A DNA stretch of 64,000 nt from Harmothoe impar (lineage: Eukaryota; Annelida; Polychaeta; Phyllodocida; Polynoidae). The stretch is taken from assembly GCA_947462335.1 (NCBI GenBank), contig OX381704.1, positions 27,303,955-27,367,954 of the forward strand, in the 5' to 3' direction. Each line of letters opens with the position of its first letter. The first letter of the stretch is position 1. A program made the position numbers and the translations under genes. Under the pieces are notes generated by a model, which searched no databases, had not been told where the DNA came from, and worked only from the letters and a program-made list of their open reading frames with translations. Shown here one piece after another: positions 25,278 to 36,143 of the stretch.

Positions 25278-25859
25278 ATGTCGCGGAGCTACCCAGCCAA
25301 CACACAGGTGCAGAAGTTCCTGGAGGAGTCCTACAACAAGGAACGAGATGCCCGGTTAGGTTGGTTCATGCTCAAATCTGGCAACAAGGAGGGGTCGAAA
25401 CAACTCGAGGTTTTCAGGAAGAAGATCGAGGCAGCAGCTCCCAAGCCCAACGAAAAACTGCTAGAGCTCCGCGATGTGAAGCCCAAAAGTTTCCACAAGC
25501 GGAAAGTAAAGCAGGATGATAATCTTCTAAAGTTGGCCCAGCGCTCAACGACAAGTGCAGACTTGTTGACGGATATGAGACCGGTGAAAATGTTCACAAG
25601 AGATAAGTTGTATGATGGCTTCACCAAGGAGGGGAAGGGACGTTATCAGTACCTAATGGACCGCTACCAGACGATCCCAGAGAGGAAGTACCAGTTCCCT
25701 GTTCTCTCATCTTGGGATTACGGCTGGCGTCTGGAGGATGTGATCAAAAAGGAGGAAATTAAGAAGCCACCTTTCGGTCGTACCCGCATAGTCGCTGACA
25801 CTTTCTATACAAGAACAGGTATTCCAGGTCTCCACCGCAGTGAGACCTTTATGTATTGA
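25278..25859 (+). CDS. Sperm microtubule inner protein 1 (ATP6V1FNB)-like protein
   Basis: An uninterrupted 193-codon frame, ATG to TGA, in one exon. A 3' splice site (TTTTCTCTGCACTTGCAG) ends at 25266, 11 bases before the ATG, so a 5' UTR intron is likely; its donor is ambiguous (GTATGT at 25180 is one candidate). The protein is basic and soluble, with no signal peptide or membrane segment. The N-terminal third is charged and probably helical. The C-terminal half is rich in short aromatic motifs: EGKGRYQYL (118-126), PERKYQFPVLSSWDYGW (134-150) and GRTRIVADTFY (167-177) followed by TGIP. I recognise this block as that of SPMIP1/ATP6V1FNB, a small filament-type protein that binds inside sperm axonemal doublet microtubules. 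Family members are of similar size. Another axonemal microtubule inner protein remains possible. Codon use is balanced and unlike the flanking AT-rich sequence. Confidence 0.6.
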   Translation: MSRSYPANTQVQKFLEESYNKERDARLGWFMLKSGNKEGSKQLEVFRKKIEAAAPKPNEKLLELRDVKPKSFHKRKVKQDDNLLKLAQRSTTSADLLTDMRPVKMFTRDKLYDGFTKEGKGRYQYLMDRYQTIPERKYQFPVLSSWDYGWRLEDVIKKEEIKKPPFGRTRIVADTFYTRTGIPGLHRSETFMY

Positions 25860-27834
25860 GTGGACTTGTTTATAGTTTATGCAGTGTGTTCAACACCCCC
25901 TACACCTTTATAATATTAAATACCATTAAGATCACGTTTGAAATGACTTTGCTAACATCATCAGCATGACACGCCCACCCACCAAAGAAGACAACATAAA
26001 TCAACTCCTGAAACTAATTTTGAAACGACGATCATGGTTTTACCAATTAAATGTGTGGTTAAAAGTAGAATACCTTTTTGTAACTTGTGAAAATAATGTT
26101 TTAAATAGAATAGATCTGTGCATGGACATTTTGTAATTCAATGTCTGCATGTATTCTAAAGTATATGTATGTTTGTATATCATCATGTAACTTAATGTAC
26201 ATATCAGATCAGGTTGACATTTTAATTGTAACCATCCATACTGCACAGTTAAGCCAGCCAGTGATTTGATCTGGAAATAAGGTAGTGAAGCAAGGGATTT
26301 CTAGTGTATAATTACATCGTATTTACCACACCATCGCATCTTGAATACATACAGATTTGCTCATATCAATTTAGTCACACCTGTTACAAACAGACTCAAT
26401 GTGAACTAACAAATCTGTTATGAACATCACAGAGTGCCTATGACTTCCACTTGCATTTTGTTTTATTTCATTTATGTGATATGTCATATAACTAGCATGT
26501 ATCTAAATTTACATTCCAAAAGTAAGGATGTTTGTACATTTTGATTTTAAAAAATCCATCTCATAAAGCACTCAATCCAGTTACATAATACATGATGTAG
26601 ACTATGTATTATCATTTATATTAAATTCATAATGAATTAGTATGTGATATGGCCAGTTTATTGTTACTAAATTGTAAATATTTCCTTGAGCAGTGGCTAG
26701 TAACAGAGGTATTATAAATCAATACGATCAATTAACTGCAATTGAGAAGATACTGATTTAATTTCAAGTAAATGAAAGTCTATGCAAGTCACAACAGACA
26801 TGACTGATAATATCTGCATGAGAGGATCACAAGTGAGATTGGAATGTGCGGTTAGATTTCAAGAGTGCTAGATTCTTCAGAAGTTTAGGTATTCAACATC
26901 AAGTCTGTACATGTTATCAGAGTTTGAGAGAGGGCTGATAACACTTCTAACACAATCTAAGTGCCAAAGAGATAGCACGTACACCTATCATACAAGGATG
27001 TAACATATGTATAGTATCAGATATCACAATGAAGCCATTTCAGTAAGGACCAATAGACATTTTGTAGTACATCTGTTCATGTGTTGTAATGTAATTAGCA
27101 TTATTATGCTCACGCCTTTATTATTGTATATTGTTAGAATATATCATATAGCTACGAAACTGTGATATAGCGGTATAGCTACTTAATGCTAGCCGCTACC
27201 TTCTTGTTGACCGATTGTTCTTCGGGAGAGAAGCCCATGTACAGTTATTCCGTCCAATGGTAAATTCTCAATGTAGAATTACCTGTACATAAAGCTCTTA
27301 TCTCTATGAACTACATGATGTATTTGTATCTTGTAATTTTTTGTTGCATTAACTGGAGACTGTGCATCCTCATGCCTGGAGATTTCCGTTTGCTAGTATT
27401 GTTCCACAAAGATGAGAATGTTTGCGTGAATGTTGAATCCTAGAATTTTCGTATTTTCGATTTGTGAAAACCCAATTTCACAGACATTTTGTCATTTAAT
27501 AATCCTGCGCCTTGACAATTGTGCACAACTTTGATCAAAATGCCAAACTACAATGAACACCTGTCAGTCATACGACTTTTACGTGCAGTATGAAATATTT
27601 TTGTGCAATATTTAGCTTTTATTAAATGATGGTCCTTCAACATGCATTTGACAGTCATTGCGTTTTGTTTTAGTATCGTTGTGTCTTTTTTCACTTCTTT
27701 ATTTCATAACTGAGTTAATAAGAGAATTTGAATTGTTGAACTAATCGGGACTAACAATACTTAACCCACGGTGGAGGGCTAAGACAAAGGATTCGCACCT
27801 TGATTATATTGCATACCCGAGGGTTAAGTCAGAT
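25860..27834. other. AT-rich downstream flank, possibly a long 3' UTR
   Basis: About 2 kb following the SPMIP1-like stop codon. It is AT-rich, without repeats or frames above 70 codons. No clean AATAAA was found close to the stop, so where the transcript ends is unclear; ATAAA-type variants occur (for example near 27287). Confidence 0.4.
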
Positions 27835-27961
27835 AGACTACACCTGTACCCTGGTATGCCTTCATAACCACTGCCCACTGGTCATCGACTCGGTGTATAA
27901 CACCTCGTCTCGACCTTGTGGGGCAGTGGTTATGATGCATACCAGGGTACAGGGGTAGTCT
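27835..27961. repeat. Long imperfect inverted repeat (127 bp)
   Basis: AGACTACACCTGTACCC and the following GGTATGCCTTCATAACC and ACTGCCC at 27835-27880 are mirrored by GGGCAGTGGTTATGATGC, then ATACCAGGGTACAGG and GGTAGTCT at 27920-27961. The arms are about 44 bp and differ at a few positions, with a loop of about 40 bases. Either a small foldback element or a hairpin-forming transcript; there is no coding capacity. Confidence 0.75.
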
Positions 27962-28244
27962 TTTAATACATAAATGCATTCATATCCTTTGATATCGCAT
28001 ACAATGTATTTCCATTAAATCGCTTTTAAGGTCCTGCTAGCTCCTAAGTTTTCCCACTTCACACGTGAATATATGCTTTTCCAAAGTTGGAGGTTATAAT
28101 ATTATGTGATGTCTGATCAATGGACAGCCGTTCATTTGTAGTGAAAAAATATGGAGAGAATGATATCAGTGGAATCTGGGTTCTAAAAAGTCCACCTTTA
28201 GCTAAAAAATCATATAGCTCTCCCTTTCAAAGTGGACATAGCTG

Positions 28245-28674
28245 TCCTGGATGGTGTTTCTCCACAAATCTGCGGACGTCCGCAAATTTGCGGACGTCCG
28301 CAAATATATTAATGGAGCTCCGCAAATTATGCTTTTTTGGTACTTAAGCATACAAGTACGGACCTCCGTATATATTTGCGGACATCCGTATATATTTGCG
28401 GACATCCGTATATATTTGCGGAGCTCCGCAAATTTGTGGAGAAACGGGACCCAGGGCCCTGTTTCTCCACAAATTTGCGGAGGTCCGTAAATTTGCTTCC
28501 ATAAATTTGCGGAGGACTGCAAATATATATGGAGCTTCGTATTTGTATGCTTAAGTACTGAAAAAACGATTTCCAAATATATTTGCAGACCTCCATAAAT
28601 ATATGGAGAGTGTGTTTATTCACCTCTGCAAATTTGCGGACCTCCGCATATTTGTGGAGAAACAGCATCCAGGA
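28245..28674. mobile_element. Two joined palindrome-rich foldback elements
   Basis: Two back-to-back units (about 28252-28443 and 28461-28666). Each is bounded by TGTTTCTCCACAAAT and its inverse ATTTGTGGAGAAAC, and each is filled with GCGGACGTCCGC, GCGGACATCCG, GCGGAGCTCCGC and similar self-complementary 10-12mers alternating with AAATATAT. The outer edges (CCTGGATGGTG and inverse GCATCCAGG) are also inverted, so the pair may move as one. TACTTAAGCATACAAGTA-type sequence recurs in both units. No protein is encoded. Confidence 0.7.
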
Positions 28675-28750
28675 GATTTCAGAGGGGCAATACAATAGGG
28701 ACAAATTATAGTAAATTGGTAAATGTACCATACTCTATAATTGAACAGGG

Positions 28751-28981
28751 TGCTGTTTCTCCACATTATAAGGATGTCTGCATAATGCGAATAAAAAATT
28801 CCGTATTTTGTGGAGAAAATAGAAAAAAAAATCAAAAAAAAATTGTGCCACAAATGGTACTTGTGCATAGAAATGCGGACGTCCGCATTTGAATGTAGAG
28901 CCCCACAGTATAAGGAATTTGACGAGCAGAAACAGTTTAGGCCAATTCCGTATTATGTGGAGAAACAACACTGCCATACCG
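28751..28981. mobile_element. Foldback element of the TGTTTCTCCACA family, third copy
   Basis: Ends GGTGCTGTTTCTCCACA and TGTGGAGAAACAACACTG. Inside are TTCCGTATTTTGTGGAGAAAA and a GCGGACGTCCGC palindrome at 28874, followed by a unique part (GACGAGCAGAAACAGTTT). The unique part recurs in inverse orientation in the copy at 60438, so these two belong to one subfamily. Confidence 0.65.
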
Positions 28982-29326
28982 TCGGTGACAGATCATCCAT
29001 ATAGACACTAGGGTATAAAGTGCACACTTTTTACTAGACTACCCTCTCAAGACTAAAGGCTACAGCGGTCTTTAATTTTGTTTTAGATTCAATTATTATT
29101 TTAGCATTTTCTATATCTAACTTGCGCGCATCCATCCATTTTTGCCATCCAGTGTAATAATCTCCAGGGAACGATATGTATGCCAGCATACTGTAACGGA
29201 AGGTAATTGGGGTGTATCCCTGAAGGGGTAGTGAAATAATAATTCACAAACATTCTCTTCTAATCATGATTTACAATCCTGGTACAAAGTCTACCTTCTT
29301 GTACTACTCACCCCCACAATTAGATA

Positions 29327-29737
29327 CCGTATTTCCCCGTGTATAAGCCCCGGCTTCTACAACCACTAAGTGGCAAACTGCCCAGGCTTATACACGGGGT
29401 AGGCTTATATTCCTCTACCTGGGGAAACAATCTGATACCTTCTCATAATTACTAGAATTATCTATTATCTTGACACATTATTTCAATATTTTTCACAAGT
29501 TTTAGCCTTTTTCCTATTTGATATGGATCGTAGACACATATGGTGTAAGTAGGGATTGCAAAGTTGAAGAAATTACATTAATACTCCAAGTAGAAGTGGA
29601 GTTATGGCCTGAAATATGATTTAATTGACTACATATTGCAACCCCCGGGCTTATACTAGGGGCCCGGCTTATACAGCACTAAGTCACCTTTTCCACAGGC
29701 TTATACACGGGGCAGGCTTATACACGGGGAAATACGG
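29327..29737. mobile_element. MITE with CCGTATTTCC termini, TA target (411 bp)
   Basis: The left end CCGTATTTCCCCGTGTATAA is mirrored by the right end TTATACACGGGGAAATACGG, with TA on both sides (29325-29326, 29738-29739). The motif GGCTTATAC-ACGGGG recurs several times inside each end in both orientations. The core is AT-rich and non-coding. A longer relative sits at 51510-52009. Perfect termini and target duplication suggest a fairly recent insertion. Confidence 0.85.
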
Positions 29738-29842
29738 TATTTATAATAGGCTCTTTTATAGAACTATAACATGACCATTACAATACTACTATTTTCATGT
29801 TGAGAACGTGTATCTCTATATTCAAGCATACTCTTAACCGGG

Positions 29843-29872
29843 GCGTGCAGAACAAGATCCCGTTCTGCACGC
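29843..29872. other. Perfect stem-loop GCGTGCAGAAC / GTTCTGCACGC
   Basis: Eleven-base perfect arms (29843-29853 and 29862-29872) around an 8-base loop, followed by TTACATCA. G+C-rich in an AT-rich setting. Purpose unknown; it lies about 150 bp before the long hairpin at 30021. Confidence 0.6.
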
Positions 29873-30020
29873 TTACATCAGCAAAATATCCGTGAAATCA
29901 ATCTTAAAAGTGTCCATGCCTCCATTTTCTTCACTTATGTTAGCCTCATGTGGTACCATCAAGGTAACACTTGTGAAGACACTGTTGGCTTGGGCACCTC
30001 AGTGAGCAGCTCTGCACACA

Positions 30021-30107
30021 CAGAAAAGTCAGAGGCATTGTCGCTAAAACTACCCTCACCTGAGAGTCAGGTGAGGGTAGTTTTAGCGACAATGACTGAC
30101 TTTTCTG
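30021..30107. repeat. Near-perfect 43-bp inverted repeat with 3-base loop
   Basis: CAGAAAAGTCAG at 30021 through CTCACCTGA is mirrored, after GAG, by TCAGGTGAGG through CTGACTTTTCTG ending at 30107. The only differences are in a small GAGG/T segment. The loop is too short for a standard microRNA precursor. It lies inside an open frame at 29948-30340, which is probably chance. Confidence 0.8.
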
Positions 30108-31203
30108 AGGGTGTGTCTAGTACCAACTCAACATTAACTAATCCGAGTCGTACATTATATTTGATAAGTGACATCACAACTGTAGCCTGTTTTTATTTCC
30201 CCATACTATATATGTATTTCATTGAAGGGAAGCGATGTCTTCCTGACCACTGTAAAGAGACTCATTCCCTCCATTCGGGACAATGTAGACTGTTTTCTGA
30301 AGACAATGCTAGTGCTTTTATAAATAGGTGCCAATTATAATTGACTACTATTGCATGTAGTGTGAAGGAAACATATCCAATGTTAATCCCACTGTATGAA
30401 CCTTACCCTTTTCAAAGTCATACATCATGAAAAAGCACCCACCGTCCTTTAAAACATAGTGGAGGCAATTACAGGTACTCGGAATTATCATGCCTCCACA
30501 TTGTATTTTCAGGACAAACAGATTAGTAATTATGGCAATTTTCACTATCAGACCGGACTAAGTACGTATATCTTGTGTCTGCTTTCCTGTATGAATGGAC
30601 TATTACGTGTACTTCTTCACCAGACTGCGGATTTGTTGCACCTTTTTGATATTTGATATATGTGTACACTCAAAAGAAAATTGAGAAAATGTACAGATGA
30701 TAATCTCAATCGTGAACGTAACATTTGATAGTTTTTTGTATGATATTTTAATCATTTTGTTCATCCATTTTTGAATTGTTCTTATTATTTGACACATCAT
30801 TCAGCCTTTTTATACGTCTTAATGTTATGCATTATTCTCACAAATCTCATCGTGTAATCGGGTTTCCACCGTGGATCACTGCAGGGCTTAAGGATATGGG
30901 GCCCACTCCTGGATTTTGGTTACTATGTGGGTACAAAACTGAAAGGAAAGGGACCCCTTCTGGGCCGTCTAGTACGTCAGGACAGGCCCCTCCGTAAAGG
31001 TTACCTTTTTATGTCCTTTTCTTTTTTGTCATTTTCTGACAATATCACCTCAAAAATGATGATATTAAGTTTTCCTGAATTTCCCTCATAAAATGGGACT
31101 ACGTGTTTACACATGACTTTGAGGTGTTGGCCCCCCCACCACCCCTCGAGACCCCCAGGATGGCGCAGCCATCTGGGTAGTCCAGAACAACTGATAACAG
31201 TAT

Positions 31204-31369
31204 GGGGGCTTCTATAAAGTATGTATGCAAATTGTCTCCAGAAAATGCCCCCACCCCTCCTAAAGTTTTTGTACACATTAAAATGAAATAAAATAGATTA
31301 TGTACGCATTTTTCCCCCCAGAAAATAGACCTCACCGCCTTGGTGCGTACATACTTTATGGAGGCCCCC
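31204..31369. mobile_element. 166 bp MITE, GGGGGCTTCTATAAAGTATG termini
   Basis: The left end GGGGGCTTCTATAAAGTATG is mirrored by the right end CATACTTTATGGAGGCCCCC with few mismatches, and TAT flanks both sides (31201-31203, 31370-31372). Short non-coding core containing C runs. The class is uncertain; a 3-bp duplication is seen in several superfamilies. Confidence 0.65.
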
Positions 31370-31700
31370 TATTTTAGACATACCGAAGAAAGAGTTTACA
31401 CACACAGAAATACGTTTTAAGATGTACCCTTTTTTAGGATTTCCCTTGTTATAAGGGTACGACATTTGGGTGATGTAGGCACATCGCTACTATAGAAAAG
31501 ATAGGAAGTGGACCCCCCCCCCTCCCTGTGCCTAAATTCTCAACCAAACTTGCAAAATGTCCCTGGAGTACATGGCCTAGACCCCACACGGATGTGCGTG
31601 TACTTTTTGGATAGATTAACAAAGCATTCATATAGGTGCTTAAATGTCGATAACTTTATATAGTAGATGTGCATTCTCATGATATACATGTACTGTGTAA

Positions 31701-32023
31701 GGGAGTGTTCATTTATTAATTACAGGGGGGGGTGGTGAGATTTCGCGCGGAGGGGCGAAAACATTTTACGCCCCCCCTCGAGAGTGCGTGTAATGTTTTG
31801 CGCCCCCCTCGCCAAAGGCGCCGAAAATTTTTCGCCCCCCCCCCCCTTTGAACTATAGTAACGCGCGGGCTTTTTGGCTAAAAAGGGGCTTTAACTTTTA
31901 CGCCCCCCCCTCAAGAGGGGTCAGAATTTTTTACGCCCCCCCTCAGAAGGGGTCGGAAATTTTTACGCCCCCCCCCCCAAACCCACCACCACCCCCCCCT
32001 GTAAATAATAAATGAACACTCCC
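31701..32023. mobile_element. PIF/Harbinger-like MITE, TAA target duplication
   Basis: The left terminus GGGAGTGTTCATTTATTA and the right terminus, its inverse with one base missing, are followed inward by a G (or C) run and GGTGG/CCACC, giving TIRs of about 35 bp. TAA flanks both ends (31698-31700, 32024-32026). A 3-bp TWA-type duplication and a GGG...TGTT terminus are the hallmarks of PIF/Harbinger elements. The core repeats the unit 'GGGGTC..AAATTTTTACGCCCCCC' about five times. No transposase. Confidence 0.75.
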
Positions 32024-32026
32024 TAA

Positions 32027-35000
32027 GGGAATTCGTTTCGGTGGGAATCCGCCCCCTACATCAGGATACCAATTGAGTGTGATGTACACACATGCATATG
32101 GTTACTATAGCAACAAATACAATACTTGGACAGCTCCCTCCCTCCAGCCTGTCTGTACAGATAAACTAAAAGCATACTGACTTATTTTGGGCTGCCTTTT
32201 TATTTAAAAAGAAATCTCATTCTGGTTATAATTTGAATAATTCAGGAACACTCTTACTGCCTGTACAGCAAACAGTTTTGTATTTTGTTTTCTCCAGCCT
32301 GGCTGGCTGCAGAACCCTCTCCCAGTGGCATCTGGTACCATTGTATAACAGGTTTTGTAGGGGCTTTGTGCTTTGTATTGGGCCCCGTGATTGGTAGCAC
32401 GGCCTTTCCTTCTACCTGATTACTCCAGGTGGATCGATAGAAAGCTGCGCAGTGCAGAGACCGCTTTGCAACCTGGTGGGATATTACTGGTGGGTCCACT
32501 TGAAGGATAAGCCTGAGCGTGTACCACTGGTCGGTTGTTGGGTTTATTGACAAGAACTGAATAAATTTACAGAGGTCTACAATATTAAATTCTCTCGATC
32601 TAAAATAAATACAGAGAGAGCTCATGAACTTAACAATAGGTTTTGGTATAGAAGGCTATGGTATAGAAGGTGATAACCCCCTCCCAGTAAAGTTGAATGC
32701 ACATAATAACAGATAAGGCAACAATCTCATGAAATAAGAACAAACAGCACTAGCCTATCTATAAGAAACTCCACATTAGGACTGCACAGGTCAATATGAA
32801 TAAAACCAGACGACTCAACAATCTCATTAGATAAGTACAAAAAATACTATCTACACCAGTACATGTATAAGATAAGACGCACTCCACATTATACAGGACG
32901 GCAAGGTACTTTTTTGAATCAACCTATTCTCCAAGCGTCCTGCTGGGGCATTTAGACATCATGCGAGGTGTGTAATTCAATTAGAGGTTAACATAGGCTG
33001 CAGGTAGCTATGCCCTGGTGCACAAAGATCCAATTTGGTTCACTTGAAGTAAGCCCAGACCGACAAATCTGCACTCTGGCATAATCCCTGTCGATCTAGG
33101 CCTATTAACATAAGCATTTCACAGCCATGCCATGTCGTTTCTCAAAGTTAGATGTGCACACATTTATGCACTGTATTACACAAACAGGCCGGTCTTTCTC
33201 ATCAGGGATCTAAAGGAAATTCAATATATCGACTGGCTAGAGTTGACCCATGTACAGAGGGGCGTGGTGTGTTCTTGTACCAATGCATATTACCAAGCGC
33301 CTGTATGTGGATTGGCAGCGGATACCAAATCTACACCAAAAGAGATTAACCAAACAAGGCCAGAGCAAGCACTCCAGGGTTTCTAAACCTCACCTGGTCG
33401 CCAACGCTAAGGCTAACACCCCCTCCCCCCACCCACACACACACACTGCACCTACTGGAGAGGCGGCCCTGGAGAAAAAAAAACATGTCTCAGAGGGGAA
33501 TGGTATTATTCTTAACGAGTAAGAAAAACACCCTGTTCGCCATCTTTGGCAGAGGAGTGGTCGTTTTGGCCCTCATGTCACCAGGTTCAAATTAACTTTG
33601 AATCAGAGTATATCAAATGGCTGTAGCCAACACTGCAGAACTCCCCCGGGCTAGCTCCACCCGAGAACGTTGTGGAACATGATTCCAATAATCACTTGAT
33701 CCAACTATTGCAGAGCTTTGGCGTGTAACCGGATATATAAGGCCTACATCCAGTGTAGGCCTATATAGCTTTTATGCAAGCCCGGCTAGTCATATATACA
33801 TGTATTATGTTATTTTGGGTGCAAAGCAAACGTCAATTAAATTGGTAGACTATATATACTATTGTAGGTTCCACTGCCTTCAGACCAAAAGGACTATGCT
33901 CTCCTATATAGCCTTAGCTGAATATACCAAACCATTTTGACACCAAACTATATACCAATATACCAAACTATTTTGACACTGCCGAGGTCTATAGTATACG
34001 AGTGCTATGAAAACTTCGGATATTGACACTTGCAAAAACACTCTCTCTTCATTTGTACTCACGCCCTCGGACTGTTTTTGTGCGCAAAAAAATGCATGCA
34101 ATATATGTAATCAGTCTACATACAAGCAGAGAGTATAGTCCGCTGCCCTGTATCTTATTTCATCACAAAGGTACTATTTCATTGTGAACTCTTTAATCTC
34201 ATTTACATTAGCACTTGATCATCCATGTTAATTTACCCATATGCTTTTCCTGTCCTTTAACTACACTCTTTCTTAATATCATAATTATGCCAGTTTTACC
34301 ATTTCTGCCATTACTTAATGTCACCTGCTAATCAATCAAACCTGAAGATATTGACTTACATGTATTTGGCTCATTGACTTTCCAAATTCCCCTTATTACA
34401 AGAAACCCTCAAAGTTACCCCGAATGCTCCTAATTGTATAAACGTGTGTATTGGATCTGGAGTGAAGCCTCTCACAAGCGGCCAAGGTGGCGGCCAATTT
34501 AACGATGGCTACTTGAGAGAGTGGCCAATGTTGCTCAGAATGGTCAAGTGCTCGGTTTGCATAGCTCTCAGTGGTCACATATGGGGTACCTGCCGCTGGA
34601 CACTGGAGGTATGCCTGTGATATTATGGTCGCCATGTCATACATTATAGGCCAACTAAGTGGTAATCCATTGTACTATGGCTGATATGGTGATTGGTAAG
34701 AGATATCAATGGGGATTATTCTTATCTGTGTTTAGTATTGGATTTACTAGGTACCAGCTAGTAAAATGGTAGAGGGATATGGGACATCTCTAGCTTTGAC
34801 AAGACTAGCAGCCTGATTAGAACACTTGTGGGTACATGTACATTTAAACGGCCTGAACTTAATTGGATTTATTCATGCATGTCCAGAATGTAGGTACAAA
34901 ATGTTGTTACATGTATATGGAATACTATAGCCCCATTGGTTTAACCAAAGAACGCCGTATTTTGCCACTCCATTGGATAACCCAAGCCAGTACATGTAAT

Positions 35001-35412
35001 TCAAAATGGATTGTTTGGTTATTTTGAATCAATAAATGGGAAAATAAACATAATGGAGCACTCGTTTTAATCGTCGACTCGTTATTTCACTTGTTGAACT
35101 TCAGCCGCATTGCACTCTGCCGTTCAACTTTTGAAATCGCCCAGTCCACACACTAAAATTCGTGGACCATTGTCAATGTATTTAATCTCATTGTGCAGAG
35201 GTTTAAAATCACCATGTTATAGCATAGGTAAGATATCGGTCATGATCAATCATGCATAATATCCAGTGACATTTTCTGACCATGTTGTGTTCCAATATAA
35301 ATCTACCCCTTATAGATATGAGTTATCTTGCACGAGGGCTTCACTAACATACAGTATATTTAGTTAATGGAAACTATACCTGGTCTACTTTCTCTAGCTT
35401 AGGCTTTAGGTA
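32027..35412. other. Intergenic, no gene seen
   Basis: About 3.4 kb without convincing exons. The longest frame (32254-32625, minus, 123 codons) has no recognisable protein signature or splice context. Short CA run near 33435. Confidence 0.45.
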
Positions 35413-35557
35413 CAGGGGCGTGGCAACCGGGCATGTCCCCCTACTTTTGACCAACCCTAAAAAAAGGTCAAACCAAAAAGGTCAAGTAAAAAGGGTTCAA
35501 AAAGAGTCAAAATACCCCTTAGTCCCCCCTACTTTGAAACTGCTTGCCACGCCCCTG
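35413..35557. mobile_element. hAT-like MITE, CAGGGGCGTGGCAA termini, AGGTA duplication
   Basis: CAGGGGCGTGGCAA at the left is exactly inverse to TTGCCACGCCCCTG at the right. The element is 145 bp and flanked by AGGTA on both sides (35408-35412, 35558-35562). CAGGGG starts are usual in hAT elements. Most hATs duplicate 8 bp, but 5-bp groups are known. The core repeats AAAAAGGTCAA-type units. The clean ends suggest a young insertion. Confidence 0.85.
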
Positions 35558-36143
35558 AGGTATATAGATAATGCTAAGAATTGGCAAGGTATTTTATAGC
35601 CAAAAGGCACATGACGTTCTTGTGCATTTAATCCAATTGGATAACACAGGCAATTCTGAGTCAGAAAGAGGATGAAGAAATATGCATTATTGACCCGACT
35701 CCAGGCCAATAGACCATGACAGGTGAGCAGTTAGGCGGAACGCTGTCCTTTCACATGTGTTCCATAATTCCATTTGGTGATCAATACAACACAGTTGCTC
35801 GTCGCATACCATTGGGGAACTTATCGGTTGGAGCCTATTGTAAGTGAGGACTCTTTAAGCATATTCAAACCGATATTGATTAACGATAACACACCATTCT
35901 CTTTCAGAAAATGGTTTCAATATTGATTCAAAATATTAGACAGTATAAATAAATGAAGAGAACTATATGACTTGTAATTAAAAAGATATATATCATAAAC
36001 GCTCAATACATGTCGGCTATAGTATCCTATAGTAATTGGCATATGCCTACCAAGAGTTATATTACTGATGTTAATACCGTTCAAAGATACATTTGTATGG
36101 GGCATGTGTACAGATTGCCAATACTTTTCTTACTAAGTATATG

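Noticed and set aside
28202..28731. Open frames of 124 and 134 codons on the minus strand
   Set aside because: They run through the GCGGACGTCCGC foldback elements. Repeated Arg-Lys-Ser-Ala-Asn-type motifs mirror the DNA palindromes.
29948..30340. 130-codon plus-strand frame over the long hairpin
   Set aside because: Openness is partly due to the inverted repeat. No recognisable domain and no splice support.
32254..32625. 123-codon minus-strand open frame
   Set aside because: No motif, splice context or codon bias. Length is within chance expectation for 64 kb.
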